The position numbers and the translations under genes are program-made. From Ancylobacter koreensis (GTDB taxonomy: Bacteria > Pseudomonadota > Alphaproteobacteria > Rhizobiales > Xanthobacteraceae): DNA of 64,000 bases. Under the pieces are notes generated by a model. It made no database searches. It worked only from the letters and a program-made list of their open reading frames with translations, and was not told the origin of the DNA. This document shows, one piece after another, positions 24,259-33,539 of this stretch. Location: NCBI RefSeq assembly GCF_023016525.1, contig NZ_JALKCG010000001.1:1488001-1552000 (forward strand), in the 5' to 3' direction. Each line of letters opens with the position of its first letter. The stretch's first letter is position 1.

Positions 24259-25284
24259 ATGCAGCAGGATTGCGTTCTGATCACCGGAGGCACCGGCTCG
24301 TTCGGCCGGACCATGCTGCAGGATTTGCTGCGCAGGGGTTGCCCGGAAATCCGCATCCTCAGCCGCGACGAGGAAAAGCAGGACATGCTGCGCAATTCGC
24401 TGCGCAGCCCGAATGTGCGCTTCTATATCGGCGACGTGCGCGACCGCGACAGCGTGGACCGGGCGATGGCGGGCGTCACCCGCGTCTTCCACGCCGCCGC
24501 GCTCAAGCAGGTGCCGTCCTGTGAGTTCTTCCCGATGGAGGCCGTGCGCACCAACATCGTCGGCTCGGAGAACGTCGTGCGCGCGGCGGTCGAGGCCGGG
24601 GTGAGGAGCATCGTCTGCCTGTCGACCGACAAGGCGGTGTTCCCCGTCAACGCCATGGGCATGTCGAAGGCCATGATGGAGAAGATCGCCTGCGCGATCG
24701 CCCGCTCCATCGGCCCGGACGCACCGACCACCATCGCGCTGGTGCGTTACGGCAACGTCATGTACTCGCGCGGCTCGGTGATCCCGCTGTTCGTCCGGCA
24801 GATCAAGGAAGGCGCGCCGATCACCATCACCGAGCCCGGCATGACGCGCTTCCTCATGCCGCTGCGCGATTCGGTGGCGCTGGTGCACCATGCCTTCACC
24901 CATGCGCGGCAGGGCGACCTGTTCATCCGCAAGGCGCCGGCCGCCACGCTGACGGACCTCGCCACCGCGCTGAAGGAACTGTTCGGCCGTCCCGATCACC
25001 CGGTGGACATCATCGGCTGGCGCCACGGCGAGAAGCTCTACGAGACGCTGGCGAGTGCGCAGGACCTCAGCCACAGCGAGGATATGGGCGAGTATTTTCG
25101 TGTCAGCATGGACGGGCGCGACCTCAACTACCGCCCCTATTTCACCGAAGGCGATATCCATGCGGCCGAGCATCGCGACTACCACTCGCACAACACCGAA
25201 CGGCTGGATGTCGAGGCGATCAAGTCGCTGCTGCTGTCGCTGCCCGAACTCGCGGCCGAGCTCGACGCGTGGAACCGGCGGTGA
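24259..25284 (+). CDS. UDP-GlcNAc 4,6-dehydratase / 5-epimerase (FnlA/CapE/WbjB type)
   Basis: A 341-residue extended SDR. It has the cofactor motif ITGGTGSFGRTM near residue 10. The active-site segment NAMGMSKAMMEKI has Met instead of Tyr before the catalytic Lys, as in the CapE/FnlA and FlaA1-type inverting dehydratases. The start at 24259 follows GAGGAGC. This enzyme converts UDP-GlcNAc to the UDP-4-keto-6-deoxy-L-sugar at the start of UDP-N-acetyl-L-fucosamine/quinovosamine synthesis. The next two genes supply the reductase and 2-epimerase. Confidence 0.88.
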   Translation: MQQDCVLITGGTGSFGRTMLQDLLRRGCPEIRILSRDEEKQDMLRNSLRSPNVRFYIGDVRDRDSVDRAMAGVTRVFHAAALKQVPSCEFFPMEAVRTNIVGSENVVRAAVEAGVRSIVCLSTDKAVFPVNAMGMSKAMMEKIACAIARSIGPDAPTTIALVRYGNVMYSRGSVIPLFVRQIKEGAPITITEPGMTRFLMPLRDSVALVHHAFTHARQGDLFIRKAPAATLTDLATALKELFGRPDHPVDIIGWRHGEKLYETLASAQDLSHSEDMGEYFRVSMDGRDLNYRPYFTEGDIHAAEHRDYHSHNTERLDVEAIKSLLLSLPELAAELDAWNRR

Positions 25285-25344
25285 GGCCGGGTATGTCGCG
25301 GCGGGTGTCGGCCGGCGGGCGGGGTACATCGTGAGGACCGTGGC

Positions 25345-26235
25345 GTGAAAGTCGTTGTGCTCGGCGTCACCGGCATGCTCGGCAATGCGGCGATGCGGGT
25401 GCTGGCGCGCGAGCCCGGCATCGAGGTGTTCGGCGTTTCCCGCCGCCCGGTCACGGCGGAAGAGTTTCCGGGCATTCCGGCGGAGGCCTTCCTGCGTATC
25501 CCCGACGTTGCGGCGCTGGATGCCATTGGCGAAATCCTCGCCCGCACGCGGGCCGATGCCGTCATCAACGCCATCGGTATCGTCAAGCAGCTCCAGAGCG
25601 CCGACGATCCCCTCGTCGCCCTGCCGATCAACGCGCTGCTGCCGCACCAGCTCGCCCGCCTGTGCGCCGGGCATGGCGCGCGCCTGATCCATGTCAGCAC
25701 CGATTGCGTCTTCGACGGCAGGCGCGGCGCCTACACCGAGGCGGACGTCGCCAACGCGACCGACCTCTATGGCCGCAGCAAGCTGCTGGGCGAGGTCGAC
25801 GCGCCGAACGCCCTCACGCTGCGCACCTCGATCATCGGCCACGAGCTCGGCAGCCGGCACGGGTTGATCGACTGGTTCCTCGGGCAGGAGGGATCGGTCT
25901 ACGGCTTCACGCGGGCGATCTTCTCCGGCCTGACGACGGTCGAACTCACGCGCGTCATCGCCCGCCATGTGCTGCCCGATGCCGGGCTGCGCGGGCTCTA
26001 CCACGTGTCAGCGGCGCCAATCAGCAAATTTGACCTGCTGTCGCTGGCTGCGCGGGTGTATGGAAAGAGCGTCGCCATTCTGCCGCGCGACGAGCCGGTC
26101 ATCGACCGCTCGCTGAATTCGGACCGGTTCCGGCAGGCGACGGGCTACCGGCCGCCGGACTGGCCCACGCTGCTGGAGGAATTGCGGACCGGCTATGGCA
26201 TCCATGCGGCCGAGGGGGTGACGCGCCCGTGCTGA
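25345..26235 (+). CDS. RmlD-like SDR reductase (UDP-4-keto-6-deoxy-L-hexosamine reductase)
   Basis: A 296-residue SDR with the Rossmann motif GVTGMLGNAAM, the RmlD-family segment HVSTDCVFDGRRGAYTEAD and catalytic YGRSK. It resembles dTDP-4-dehydrorhamnose reductase. It is too short to carry the C-terminal cupin of CapF/WbjC. The known WbvR protein of the UDP-L-QuiNAc route is likewise RmlD-like, so the product may be the L-quinovosamine rather than the L-fucosamine series. It overlaps the next gene by 7 bp. Reaction assigned from neighbours. Confidence 0.82.
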   Translation: MKVVVLGVTGMLGNAAMRVLAREPGIEVFGVSRRPVTAEEFPGIPAEAFLRIPDVAALDAIGEILARTRADAVINAIGIVKQLQSADDPLVALPINALLPHQLARLCAGHGARLIHVSTDCVFDGRRGAYTEADVANATDLYGRSKLLGEVDAPNALTLRTSIIGHELGSRHGLIDWFLGQEGSVYGFTRAIFSGLTTVELTRVIARHVLPDAGLRGLYHVSAAPISKFDLLSLAARVYGKSVAILPRDEPVIDRSLNSDRFRQATGYRPPDWPTLLEELRTGYGIHAAEGVTRPC

Positions 26236-27395
26236 AAGTCATGACGATACTGGGCACCCGCCCGGAGATCATCCGCCTGTCGCGCATCATCGCCCGGCTG
26301 GACGCGTTCTGCGCACACAGCCTGGTCCATACCGGCCAGAACTACGATTACGAGCTCAACGAGGTGTTCTTCGAGGACCTCGGTGTGCGCCGGCCCGACC
26401 ATTTCCTCGGCACCGGCGGGGGCACCCTCGGCGAGACGATGGGCCGTATCCTCATCGAGAGCGAGAAGGTGCTCGCCGCCGAGAAGCCCGACGCGGTGCT
26501 GATCCTCGGCGACACCAACTCCGCCATCTCCGCGCTGATGGCGCGGCGGATGAAGATCCCCGTCTACCATATGGAGGCCGGCAACCGCTCCTTCGACCGC
26601 AACGTGCCGGAGGAGACCAACCGCCGCCTTGTCGACCACATCTCCGATTTCAACCTCGTCTATACCGAGCATGCCCGCCGTCACCTGATCGCCGAGGGTA
26701 TCGAGCATCGGCGCATCTACCTCACCGGATCGCCCATGCGCGAGGTGCTGGACCATTACCGCGACCGCATCCTCGCCTCCGATGTGCTGGAGCGCCTCGG
26801 CCTCGCGCCGCGCGGCTATTTCGTCGTCTCGCTGCACCGCGAAGAGAACGTCGACAGCCGGGCGCGGCTCGGCGATCTGGTCGACACGCTCTCCACGCTG
26901 GCGGCGCGCCACGACCGGCCGGTGATCGTCTCGACCCATCCGCGCACGCGCAAGCGGCTGGAGGAACTGGGCGTCGAGGCCGACGGGCGCGTACGCTTCA
27001 TGAAGCCCTTCGGTTTCCACGACTACAACTGCCTGCAGATGAACGCCTTCTGCGCCGTCTCCGACAGCGGAACCATTGCCGAGGAATCGTCCATTCTGGG
27101 CTTTCCGGCGGTGACGCCGCGCGACGCCATCGAGCGGCCCGAGGCGCTGGACACCGGCTCCATCGTCATGACCGGCCTGTCGCGCGAGGCGGTGCTGCGC
27201 GGCGTGGAGATCGCCACCGGCTTCTTCGCCGCCCGCATGGCGGCCGGCGAGCCGCATCCGGTGCCGGAGGACTACAACGTCACCAACACGTCGGAGCGCG
27301 TCGTCAGCCTCGTTCTGGGCACCGCGCCGCTCTCCAATGGCTGGGATGGAATACGCGTGAACGACCTCGGCAAGCCGGGTCGGCACGGCGGATGA
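26229..27395 (+). CDS. UDP-N-acetylglucosamine 2-epimerase family protein (WecB/WbvD-like)
   Basis: A 388-residue GT-B-fold non-hydrolysing 2-epimerase. TILGTRPEIIRLS opens the protein. HTGQNYDYELN, GDTNSAISALMARRMKIPVYHMEAGNRSFD and VSDSGTIAEESSILGFPAVTPRDAIERPEA are the diagnostic blocks. It starts with GTG at 26229, overlapping the reductase stop by 7 bp; ATG at 26241 is the alternative. Working third, it would epimerise C2 to give UDP-L-FucNAc or UDP-L-QuiNAc rather than UDP-ManNAc. Confidence 0.9.
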   Translation: MLKVMTILGTRPEIIRLSRIIARLDAFCAHSLVHTGQNYDYELNEVFFEDLGVRRPDHFLGTGGGTLGETMGRILIESEKVLAAEKPDAVLILGDTNSAISALMARRMKIPVYHMEAGNRSFDRNVPEETNRRLVDHISDFNLVYTEHARRHLIAEGIEHRRIYLTGSPMREVLDHYRDRILASDVLERLGLAPRGYFVVSLHREENVDSRARLGDLVDTLSTLAARHDRPVIVSTHPRTRKRLEELGVEADGRVRFMKPFGFHDYNCLQMNAFCAVSDSGTIAEESSILGFPAVTPRDAIERPEALDTGSIVMTGLSREAVLRGVEIATGFFAARMAAGEPHPVPEDYNVTNTSERVVSLVLGTAPLSNGWDGIRVNDLGKPGRHGG

Positions 27396-27419
27396 GACGG
27401 GTCTAGGGGCGGGCGAGCC

Positions 27420-28136
27420 ATGGAACGCGCGAACAAGAGAACGGCGATCGTGCTCGCGGGCGGCAAGGGAACGCGGCTGCGGCCCTACACCATCACCATA
27501 CCCAAGCCGCTGGCGCCGATCGGCGACAAGCCGATCGTCGAGCTGATGATCGAGCGTCTGGTGCGCGCCGGCTTCGAGCGCGTGGTGCTCGCGGTGAACC
27601 ATATGGGCGACCTGATCCGCGCCTATTTCGGCGACGGCAGTCGCTGGGGCGTCGAGATCGCCTATTCGCTGGAAGAGGAGCCGCTCGGCACGGTCGGGCC
27701 GCTGCGCATCATTGACGGGCTGCCGGAGAACTTCCTGGTCGTGAACGCCGATGTGCTTACCGACCTCAAATTCATGTCGCTGCTGGAAGGCCACGCCGTA
27801 TCGGGCGCGGTCTTCACCGTCTCCGCCATCCGCCGCGAGCAGCGCATCGAGTATGGCGTGCTCACTGTCGAGGACGGAGCACTGGTCGGCTTCCGGGAGA
27901 AGCCGGTCTTCGAGCACATGGTGAGCATGGGCGTCTATGCCGCCTCGCGGCGCATCGTCGACTACATCCCGCCCGCCGGCCCGTTCGGCTTCGACCAGCT
28001 CATGCTGGCGCTGCTCGCGGCGGGCGAGAAAGTCGCCGTCCATCATCATCACGGCCTCTGGCTCGATATCGGCCGGCCGGACGATTACGAGATCGCCAAC
28101 GAGATGATCGCCGGCGACAAGGACCGCTTCCTCTGA
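27420..28136 (+). CDS. Sugar-phosphate nucleotidyltransferase (RmlA/GMP family)
   Basis: A 238-residue nucleotidyltransferase with the pyrophosphorylase loop VLAGGKGTRLRPYTITIPKPLAPIGDKPI near residues 10-40, the VVNADVLTDL metal motif near residue 105 and a terminal DIGRPDDYEIAN. Its length fits the short single-domain group often found in capsule or O-antigen loci. It makes an NDP-sugar for this locus; which nucleotide and sugar are used is not visible. It lies 24 bp after the 2-epimerase and is the last plus-strand gene of the run, convergent with a dehydratase. Confidence 0.88.
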   Translation: MERANKRTAIVLAGGKGTRLRPYTITIPKPLAPIGDKPIVELMIERLVRAGFERVVLAVNHMGDLIRAYFGDGSRWGVEIAYSLEEEPLGTVGPLRIIDGLPENFLVVNADVLTDLKFMSLLEGHAVSGAVFTVSAIRREQRIEYGVLTVEDGALVGFREKPVFEHMVSMGVYAASRRIVDYIPPAGPFGFDQLMLALLAAGEKVAVHHHHGLWLDIGRPDDYEIANEMIAGDKDRFL

Positions 28137-28154
28137 GGCTGCAGTCGGTCGCGG

Positions 28155-29384
28155 TCAGGCACGCTGGTCGAGATGGCGCTCGGATTCGGCGTGGCGGAAG
28201 CCCGGGACGACACGCAGCAATTGTTGCTGGACATCCCGCTTGGTGACGTCGCGGGCCACGTCGTCGCGCAGTGCCGCCAGTTCCTCGATCACCGCCGGCA
28301 AGTCGACGGGATAGGCTGCGTAGGGGATGCCGCTGAGCTCCGCGAGCCCGATGCCGGCCGCGCTCTCGCCGGCGCCGACGAATTCCTCGTAGGGTTTCTC
28401 GCCGCCGGTATCGAGCGGCGTCACGATCAGCGGATAATGCCCCCGCGCCAGATCCGCCTCGACGCCCCGAATGGCCGCCGCCTCGTCCTCGTAATAGGCA
28501 GGCTTCAGCCCGTAATGGGCGAGCACGCCCTCGGCGATCTCCAGCAGCGGGCGCAGATTGGTCGCGGGGTCGAGATTGGGGAAGGCGATGTGCCCGGCCG
28601 GCGCCGCGCAGGCGGCGAGCAGGCAGATCTCGCCGGATTCGCGCAGGCTCACGAAGAAGCGGCGCGAACCGTCCGGCGCCGCCAGCGGCTGGCGCCGCGC
28701 GAGGCGAAACAGGAAGGCCTGCGGCAGGCTGCCATTGGAGAAGGCGACATTGGCGAAGCGCGTCGAGCGGCGCGTGGCGCCCTGCGTGCCGGCGTCGAAC
28801 AGCACGTGCTCCATCAGCCGCTTGCTGGCGCCCATGAAGCTGGAAGGATTGGCCGCCTTGTCGGTGGAGACGGCGAAGATCTCTGCCCCCTCATGGCCGT
28901 AGAGCGGCAGCCAGCGCAGGAAGCGGTCGAGCTTCAGCACGTTGGTGTCGAGCATCTGCAGCAGCGAGGGCACGTCTTTTTCCGAGCGCACGTGCTTGTG
29001 GGCGGCGAAATGCAGGATGTGGTCATAGGCCGGCTCGTCGCGCAGATGCCGCTGCATGGCCGGGCCGCCGAAGTCGATCGGCAGGAAGCGCAGGTCCGGC
29101 GGCAGGACGATGTCCGCCTGCGAGCGCAGGTCGCGCGTCAGCTCGGCGAGCGGATTTTCACCGATGTCGACGACATGCACGGCATGCGGCCGGAACTTCA
29201 GCAGTTCGCGCAGCGTGCTGGCGCCGATGCTGCCGGCGCCGCCGAGGATCAGAAGCCGCTTTCCGCCGATGCGCTCGGTCAGGACATCTCTGGAATTCTC
29301 GACATCTCTGGTAAAGAGCGACGCTTTGCGATGGGTGGCGACGTAAGAGAGGTCATCGTCCGAGAATTTATCCAGTAAAGCCAT
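28155..29384 (-). CDS. CapD/FlaA1-like polysaccharide biosynthesis SDR
   Basis: A 409-residue extended SDR of the polysaccharide-biosynthesis (CapD-like) type. After a 45-residue N-terminal extension comes LLILGGAGSIGASTLRELL, then FAAHKHVRSEKD, the family NxSKDKAANPSS-like VSTDKAANPSSFMGASKRLMEH (Met in place of Tyr, Lys catalytic), and the RFANVAFSNGSLPQAFL block. It lacks the membrane domain of full CapD/WbpM. The start at 29384 gives MALLDKF. It is on the opposite strand to the UDP-sugar genes and convergent with the nucleotidyltransferase. Confidence 0.85.
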   Translation of the reverse strand: MALLDKFSDDDLSYVATHRKASLFTRDVENSRDVLTERIGGKRLLILGGAGSIGASTLRELLKFRPHAVHVVDIGENPLAELTRDLRSQADIVLPPDLRFLPIDFGGPAMQRHLRDEPAYDHILHFAAHKHVRSEKDVPSLLQMLDTNVLKLDRFLRWLPLYGHEGAEIFAVSTDKAANPSSFMGASKRLMEHVLFDAGTQGATRRSTRFANVAFSNGSLPQAFLFRLARRQPLAAPDGSRRFFVSLRESGEICLLAACAAPAGHIAFPNLDPATNLRPLLEIAEGVLAHYGLKPAYYEDEAAAIRGVEADLARGHYPLIVTPLDTGGEKPYEEFVGAGESAAGIGLAELSGIPYAAYPVDLPAVIEELAALRDDVARDVTKRDVQQQLLRVVPGFRHAESERHLDQRA

Positions 29385-29482
29385 CGCGAAAGCTTCCCCT
29401 TGGGTCGTGCCGGACTGTATACGGACCGGCGGGTGCGCTGGCAACCAAGTGGCCGTCGGACATGAGGGCATGCCGGGGGTGG

Positions 29483-32400
29483 CTACTTTCCCGGGTCGCG
29501 CCCGCTCTTTCGCCGTCGCGCGGGCGCGAGATACCTCTCGAAATAGAAAGGCTCGGCCCCGGGAAGGTCATCCGTCGGCAGCGTCGCCGGCTCGACCTCG
29601 AAAGCCCGGCTGCGCAATTGCTCGAACAGGTCGATCACGGCGTCGGGCGCGCTGTCCGGCGGCAGCAGCCAGGTCGCCGGTCGGCCCTCGCAGCGCTCGA
29701 TCAGCGCACCGATGGCGCTGGCGACGACCGGCAGGCCGGCGGCCATGCCGTCGTTGAGCGAGTAGCACCACGTCTCCGGTACCTGCGAGGGATACCAGGC
29801 GAGGTGCGGGGCGATGGCGCCGATCCGCGCCGACAGCGTTCCCGGCGCGAACCAGCCGTGATTGACCAGCGCGGCCGAGGAGGGCAGGGGCTTGCCCATC
29901 TCCGAGGCGCCGAGGATGTGGAACTCGATCGGAATCCTGCGGGCGAGCACCCGCTCGGAGGCCTGCACGAGAATGTCCCAGCCCTTGTGGTCGGCAATGG
30001 GGCCGAAGACGAGGACGCGCAGAGGCTCATCGCCCCACAGGCGCGGCACGAATACCTCGCGCTGCTCGATCGGCGGCTTCAGCCAGTTCGCTGCGGCGAT
30101 CACCTCGAATTCCGGCCGCAGCGCCCGCAGCCGCTGCGCCATGTCGCGGGAAATCGCGATGCGTCGCGCGGCCTTGGCGTAGAGCGGCAGCGGCGGCTCG
30201 CGCAGCAGCGCGACGCTGGGCGCGCCCTCGCCGACGAACCGGCCGTCGCGGCCGGACAAATGCGGCTGGTGGGCAACCAGATGATAATCGACCAGCGTCA
30301 CGTCAAAGGGCAGCCCGAGCCGTACCAGCAGGTCCTCCAGCTCCGCCTCGAAACCGATGGCGTGATGAACGTCGACATGGTCGACGCCGAGGGCCTCCAG
30401 CACCTGCGCCAGCGCCCCGGTCTCCACGCGTTCGAAGGCGATCCCCTGCGGCGGGTGGGCCGCCGTGTCGGACAGGACGAAGGGGCGTCCGTCGCCGCCG
30501 AAGAGGAACAGCACGTTGGCGAAGCGCGCCAGCGCCTCGGCGAGCGCGCCCGCGTGGGTCAGCGTGCCGCCGCCCCAGCTGTGCAGGCAGAGCAGCACGG
30601 TGGGGCGGTCCGGGTCGAGCCGCTGTGCCAGCAGCGACACGGCGCCTTCGCGGCCGAGCGGGTCGACGCTCGGGCCGCGGGCCTGCGGCTGCGCGTCGGG
30701 CGGCACATAGGCCGAGGCCTCGCAGGGGCCATCGGCGAATTTCGGATGCGGCGGCAGGCCGCGCGGCGCGCCGCGCGTGAGGAAATGGCGCAGCGGGGCC
30801 TCACGGCGATTCCAGTCCGGCGCCCGCTGGACATAGAAGCTGCCGTGAAACCACGGATTCGGCTCGCGTCCCGCGCTCCATCCCGTGGCGAGATAGTCGA
30901 CCCACACCCTGAGGCCGCTCCCGCCGACAAGGCCGTAGGTCGCGCGATACCAGGGCTCGTCGATGACATGGGCGAGACCCGCCCGGCGCAGCGTGTGGCG
31001 GATCAGGCGCGCGCCCGTCCGGCGCAGCGAGCGGGTGCGCAGCAGCCGGAAGCCGAGTGCCAGGTTGAGGCGCGCGAAGGGGCGCCCCAGCGCGGTCAGA
31101 GACTTTGCCGGCAGGTTCGGCAGGCCGAGCGCCGTGCGCTGCTCCGCCGCCCGATCCGGGGAGCCGGCGGGATGGGCGTCCCGCATCGCGCCGGAGAGGT
31201 GCCGCATCGCCTCGTCCCTGCGCGACGCCCGCAGCAGCCATGACGGCTCGCCCGGCGGGCTCGACAGGTCGACGACGGCCTCGTCGCCGGAGATCAGCGT
31301 CTCCAGGGCGGCAAGCAACTCGCTGGTCGAGGGCGGCCGAGGGCCGACATAGGCGAGGTCGGTTTCCCCGGCCCACTCCAGGGCGAGCGCGTCGGCCGGC
31401 GTCGGCGCCGAGGCGGCGCGCCGCAACGCGATGCAGTCATCGCCGTCGGCCGCTTCGAACGGATCGGCCGTCAGGATCAGCCAGCAGCGGCGGGGGAAGG
31501 GCCCCGGCTCGCGGCGTATCGCCGCCAGAGTCTCTCCGAGCGTTCCGGCGGGCGGGGTGAGGACGAGCGTATGCGGCAGTTGCAGCAGGGCCTGCCTTAC
31601 CCGGAAAGCGGCATAGTTCGCCGCGCCCGCATATGGCGACTGCGCAAGGCTGCGGGCGACCCGGATCAGGAAGCGCTCGACCGAGCCGTCATAGGCGACC
31701 ATCTGCTCGGGGGGCGTCCGGTCGATCATGGAAATCATGAGACAGTCGGCTTCCGGCAGGTGCGCCGGCGTGCGCGAGCCCTGCGCGGGATGAACGCGCT
31801 GCCTCACCAGCGTGCGCGGCACGTGGAGAAAGGGCAGCCGACGCGCGATGCGGAACCACAGCTCGTAATCCTGCGTGGTGGGCAGGCCGACCTTGAAGCC
31901 GCCCAGCTCCAGAAGGGTCTGGCGCGGGATGAGGAAGGTGCACCCGTTGAAGCGCCCGGTCAGAAGCCCGTCGAGCGGCCTCTCGGCAAGCCGCTGCGGG
32001 CCGAGCTCGACAATGTGCAGCGGCTCCCCGGCCTCCGACATGATTTCGTAGTCGCAGAAGACGAGATGCGGCCGGCCGGCCTCGCGCAGCGCGCGCACCT
32101 CCTCCTCGATCTTGCCGGGATGATAGAGGTCGTCATGGCTCAGCCAGCTGAACAATTCGCCGTCCATCGCGGCGATGCCGGCGTTGAGCGCCGTCGCGAC
32201 GCCGCCATTGGACTTCTCGATGTAGCGGATGCGCCCGCCATAGCGCGCGGCGACGGCAGCGGTCGCCCCGCCATCCGTCGAGCCGTCATTGACGACCACG
32301 ACTTCGAGGTTGCGATAGGTCTGTCCGAGCGCGCTGTCGATGGCCTCGGCGAGGAAATCGCCGCCATTATAGACCGGGATGACGATGGAGACCCGCGGTT

Positions 32401-33313
32401 CGCCGGCGGTCGGAACGGGTTCCGCCGCTTCCCCCGTCGCGCGCGCCGCAGCCACCGTGCGGGCGATACCCACCGACAGCGGGATGGCCCGCGCCCAGCC
32501 GGGAAGCCCGCCCGCCGGAGCCGGCCCGACGGACGCGTGCCCCATGAACGATGCCGGTTCGGGGGAGGCTACAGCGCGCTCGATCAGCCGAGCCAGGTCG
32601 CCGATGGACACCGTGTCGGCCGCCTCGACATTGAAGGCGTGGCCGGCGACGTCCGGCGCCAGCGCCGCCTGAACCAGCGCGTCGACGAGATCGTCGACAT
32701 AGAGGAAGCGTCGGCGCACCTCCGCCGCCTGCGGCACGAGGGGATCGCCCGCCAGCGCGCGCGCCACGAAGTCCGGTACTACGGCGTCGCTCGCCTGGCC
32801 GGGCCCATACACGTTGGAGGGCCGCAGCACGACCGTCTCCACCCCGCCCTCTTGCCCGAAGTCCAGGACGAGCCGCTCGGCATCGAGCTTGGAGGCGGCG
32901 TAGACGCTGCGCGGGTCGAAAGCGCCGCTCGTACCGGGGGAGGGACCGAAGACATGCATGGTGGAGAGAAAGACGAAGCGCCCGATGCCGTTCGCGCGGC
33001 AGGCTTCGAGGGCATTCCGCGTGCCCGTGACGTTGACCGCGAGAGCGTCCGCCGGCGCCTCTTCCGCCTCGGTGACGGAGGCCTGCCCGGCCAGATGGAA
33101 CATCACGTCCACCCCGAGGCTCGCGTCCCGCAGCGAGGCGGCATCGAGCACATCGCCGAGGGCGACGTCGTGCGCCGGCAGCGGCAGTTCGTGGTCCTCA
33201 CGCCGGACGAGCGCCTTGACCCGCCACCCCTCACTCGTGAGGCGTTGCACCAGATGACGGCCGACAAAGCCGGTCGCCCCTGTCACGAACGCCGTCTTGC
33301 ACCTGCGGACCAT
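29483..33313 (-). CDS. Multidomain epimerase-GT2-GT4 glycan synthesis protein
   Basis: A single frame of 1,276 residues. Residues 5-280: extended SDR, with GATGFVGRHL and YAASK. Residues 308-560: GT2 domain (RVSIVIPVYNGGDF, VVNDGSTDGG, and SHDDLY near 393). Residues 560-780: linker without a clear match. Residues 783-860: a W-Y/HYL-GW-EGR-P-type repeat (DYLATGWSAGREPNPWF, then HFLTRGAPRGLPPHPKF) seen in other large glycosyltransferases. Residues 905-1265: GT4-like domain ending with PETWCYSLNDGMAAGLPVVAS. The ATG at 33313 is preferred over a TTG at 33427. It may make two linkages and supply a modified sugar within one polypeptide. Confidence 0.85.
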   Translation of the reverse strand: MVRRCKTAFVTGATGFVGRHLVQRLTSEGWRVKALVRREDHELPLPAHDVALGDVLDAASLRDASLGVDVMFHLAGQASVTEAEEAPADALAVNVTGTRNALEACRANGIGRFVFLSTMHVFGPSPGTSGAFDPRSVYAASKLDAERLVLDFGQEGGVETVVLRPSNVYGPGQASDAVVPDFVARALAGDPLVPQAAEVRRRFLYVDDLVDALVQAALAPDVAGHAFNVEAADTVSIGDLARLIERAVASPEPASFMGHASVGPAPAGGLPGWARAIPLSVGIARTVAAARATGEAAEPVPTAGEPRVSIVIPVYNGGDFLAEAIDSALGQTYRNLEVVVVNDGSTDGGATAAVAARYGGRIRYIEKSNGGVATALNAGIAAMDGELFSWLSHDDLYHPGKIEEEVRALREAGRPHLVFCDYEIMSEAGEPLHIVELGPQRLAERPLDGLLTGRFNGCTFLIPRQTLLELGGFKVGLPTTQDYELWFRIARRLPFLHVPRTLVRQRVHPAQGSRTPAHLPEADCLMISMIDRTPPEQMVAYDGSVERFLIRVARSLAQSPYAGAANYAAFRVRQALLQLPHTLVLTPPAGTLGETLAAIRREPGPFPRRCWLILTADPFEAADGDDCIALRRAASAPTPADALALEWAGETDLAYVGPRPPSTSELLAALETLISGDEAVVDLSSPPGEPSWLLRASRRDEAMRHLSGAMRDAHPAGSPDRAAEQRTALGLPNLPAKSLTALGRPFARLNLALGFRLLRTRSLRRTGARLIRHTLRRAGLAHVIDEPWYRATYGLVGGSGLRVWVDYLATGWSAGREPNPWFHGSFYVQRAPDWNRREAPLRHFLTRGAPRGLPPHPKFADGPCEASAYVPPDAQPQARGPSVDPLGREGAVSLLAQRLDPDRPTVLLCLHSWGGGTLTHAGALAEALARFANVLFLFGGDGRPFVLSDTAAHPPQGIAFERVETGALAQVLEALGVDHVDVHHAIGFEAELEDLLVRLGLPFDVTLVDYHLVAHQPHLSGRDGRFVGEGAPSVALLREPPLPLYAKAARRIAISRDMAQRLRALRPEFEVIAAANWLKPPIEQREVFVPRLWGDEPLRVLVFGPIADHKGWDILVQASERVLARRIPIEFHILGASEMGKPLPSSAALVNHGWFAPGTLSARIGAIAPHLAWYPSQVPETWCYSLNDGMAAGLPVVASAIGALIERCEGRPATWLLPPDSAPDAVIDLFEQLRSRAFEVEPATLPTDDLPGAEPFYFERYLAPARRRKSGRDPGK

Positions 33314-33539
33314 ACCAGCGTGCGGCTGTGCGCCACCCTTGTTCGACGTGGCGCGGACACTGGCGCAACCGCCTCTGTGAATCAAGCCGCGAAGGTACCT
33401 TGCGATGGCATCAATCGGGGCGCGCAATCTCCGGTGTCTGCCCTTCGCTTCGCGGCCGTGCCGGACGAGACAGAGCGAAACGGCACCTAATGGCGACGGC
33501 GCGCCTCGCGGTGTCGTTCGCCTCTATACTGGCGGCATA

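Noticed and set aside
29483-33490. Long plus-strand frames opposite the 1,276-residue glycan gene
   Set aside because: They show arginine/alanine-rich shadow composition and no domain motifs, while the minus-strand frame carries clear SDR, GT2 and GT4 motifs throughout.
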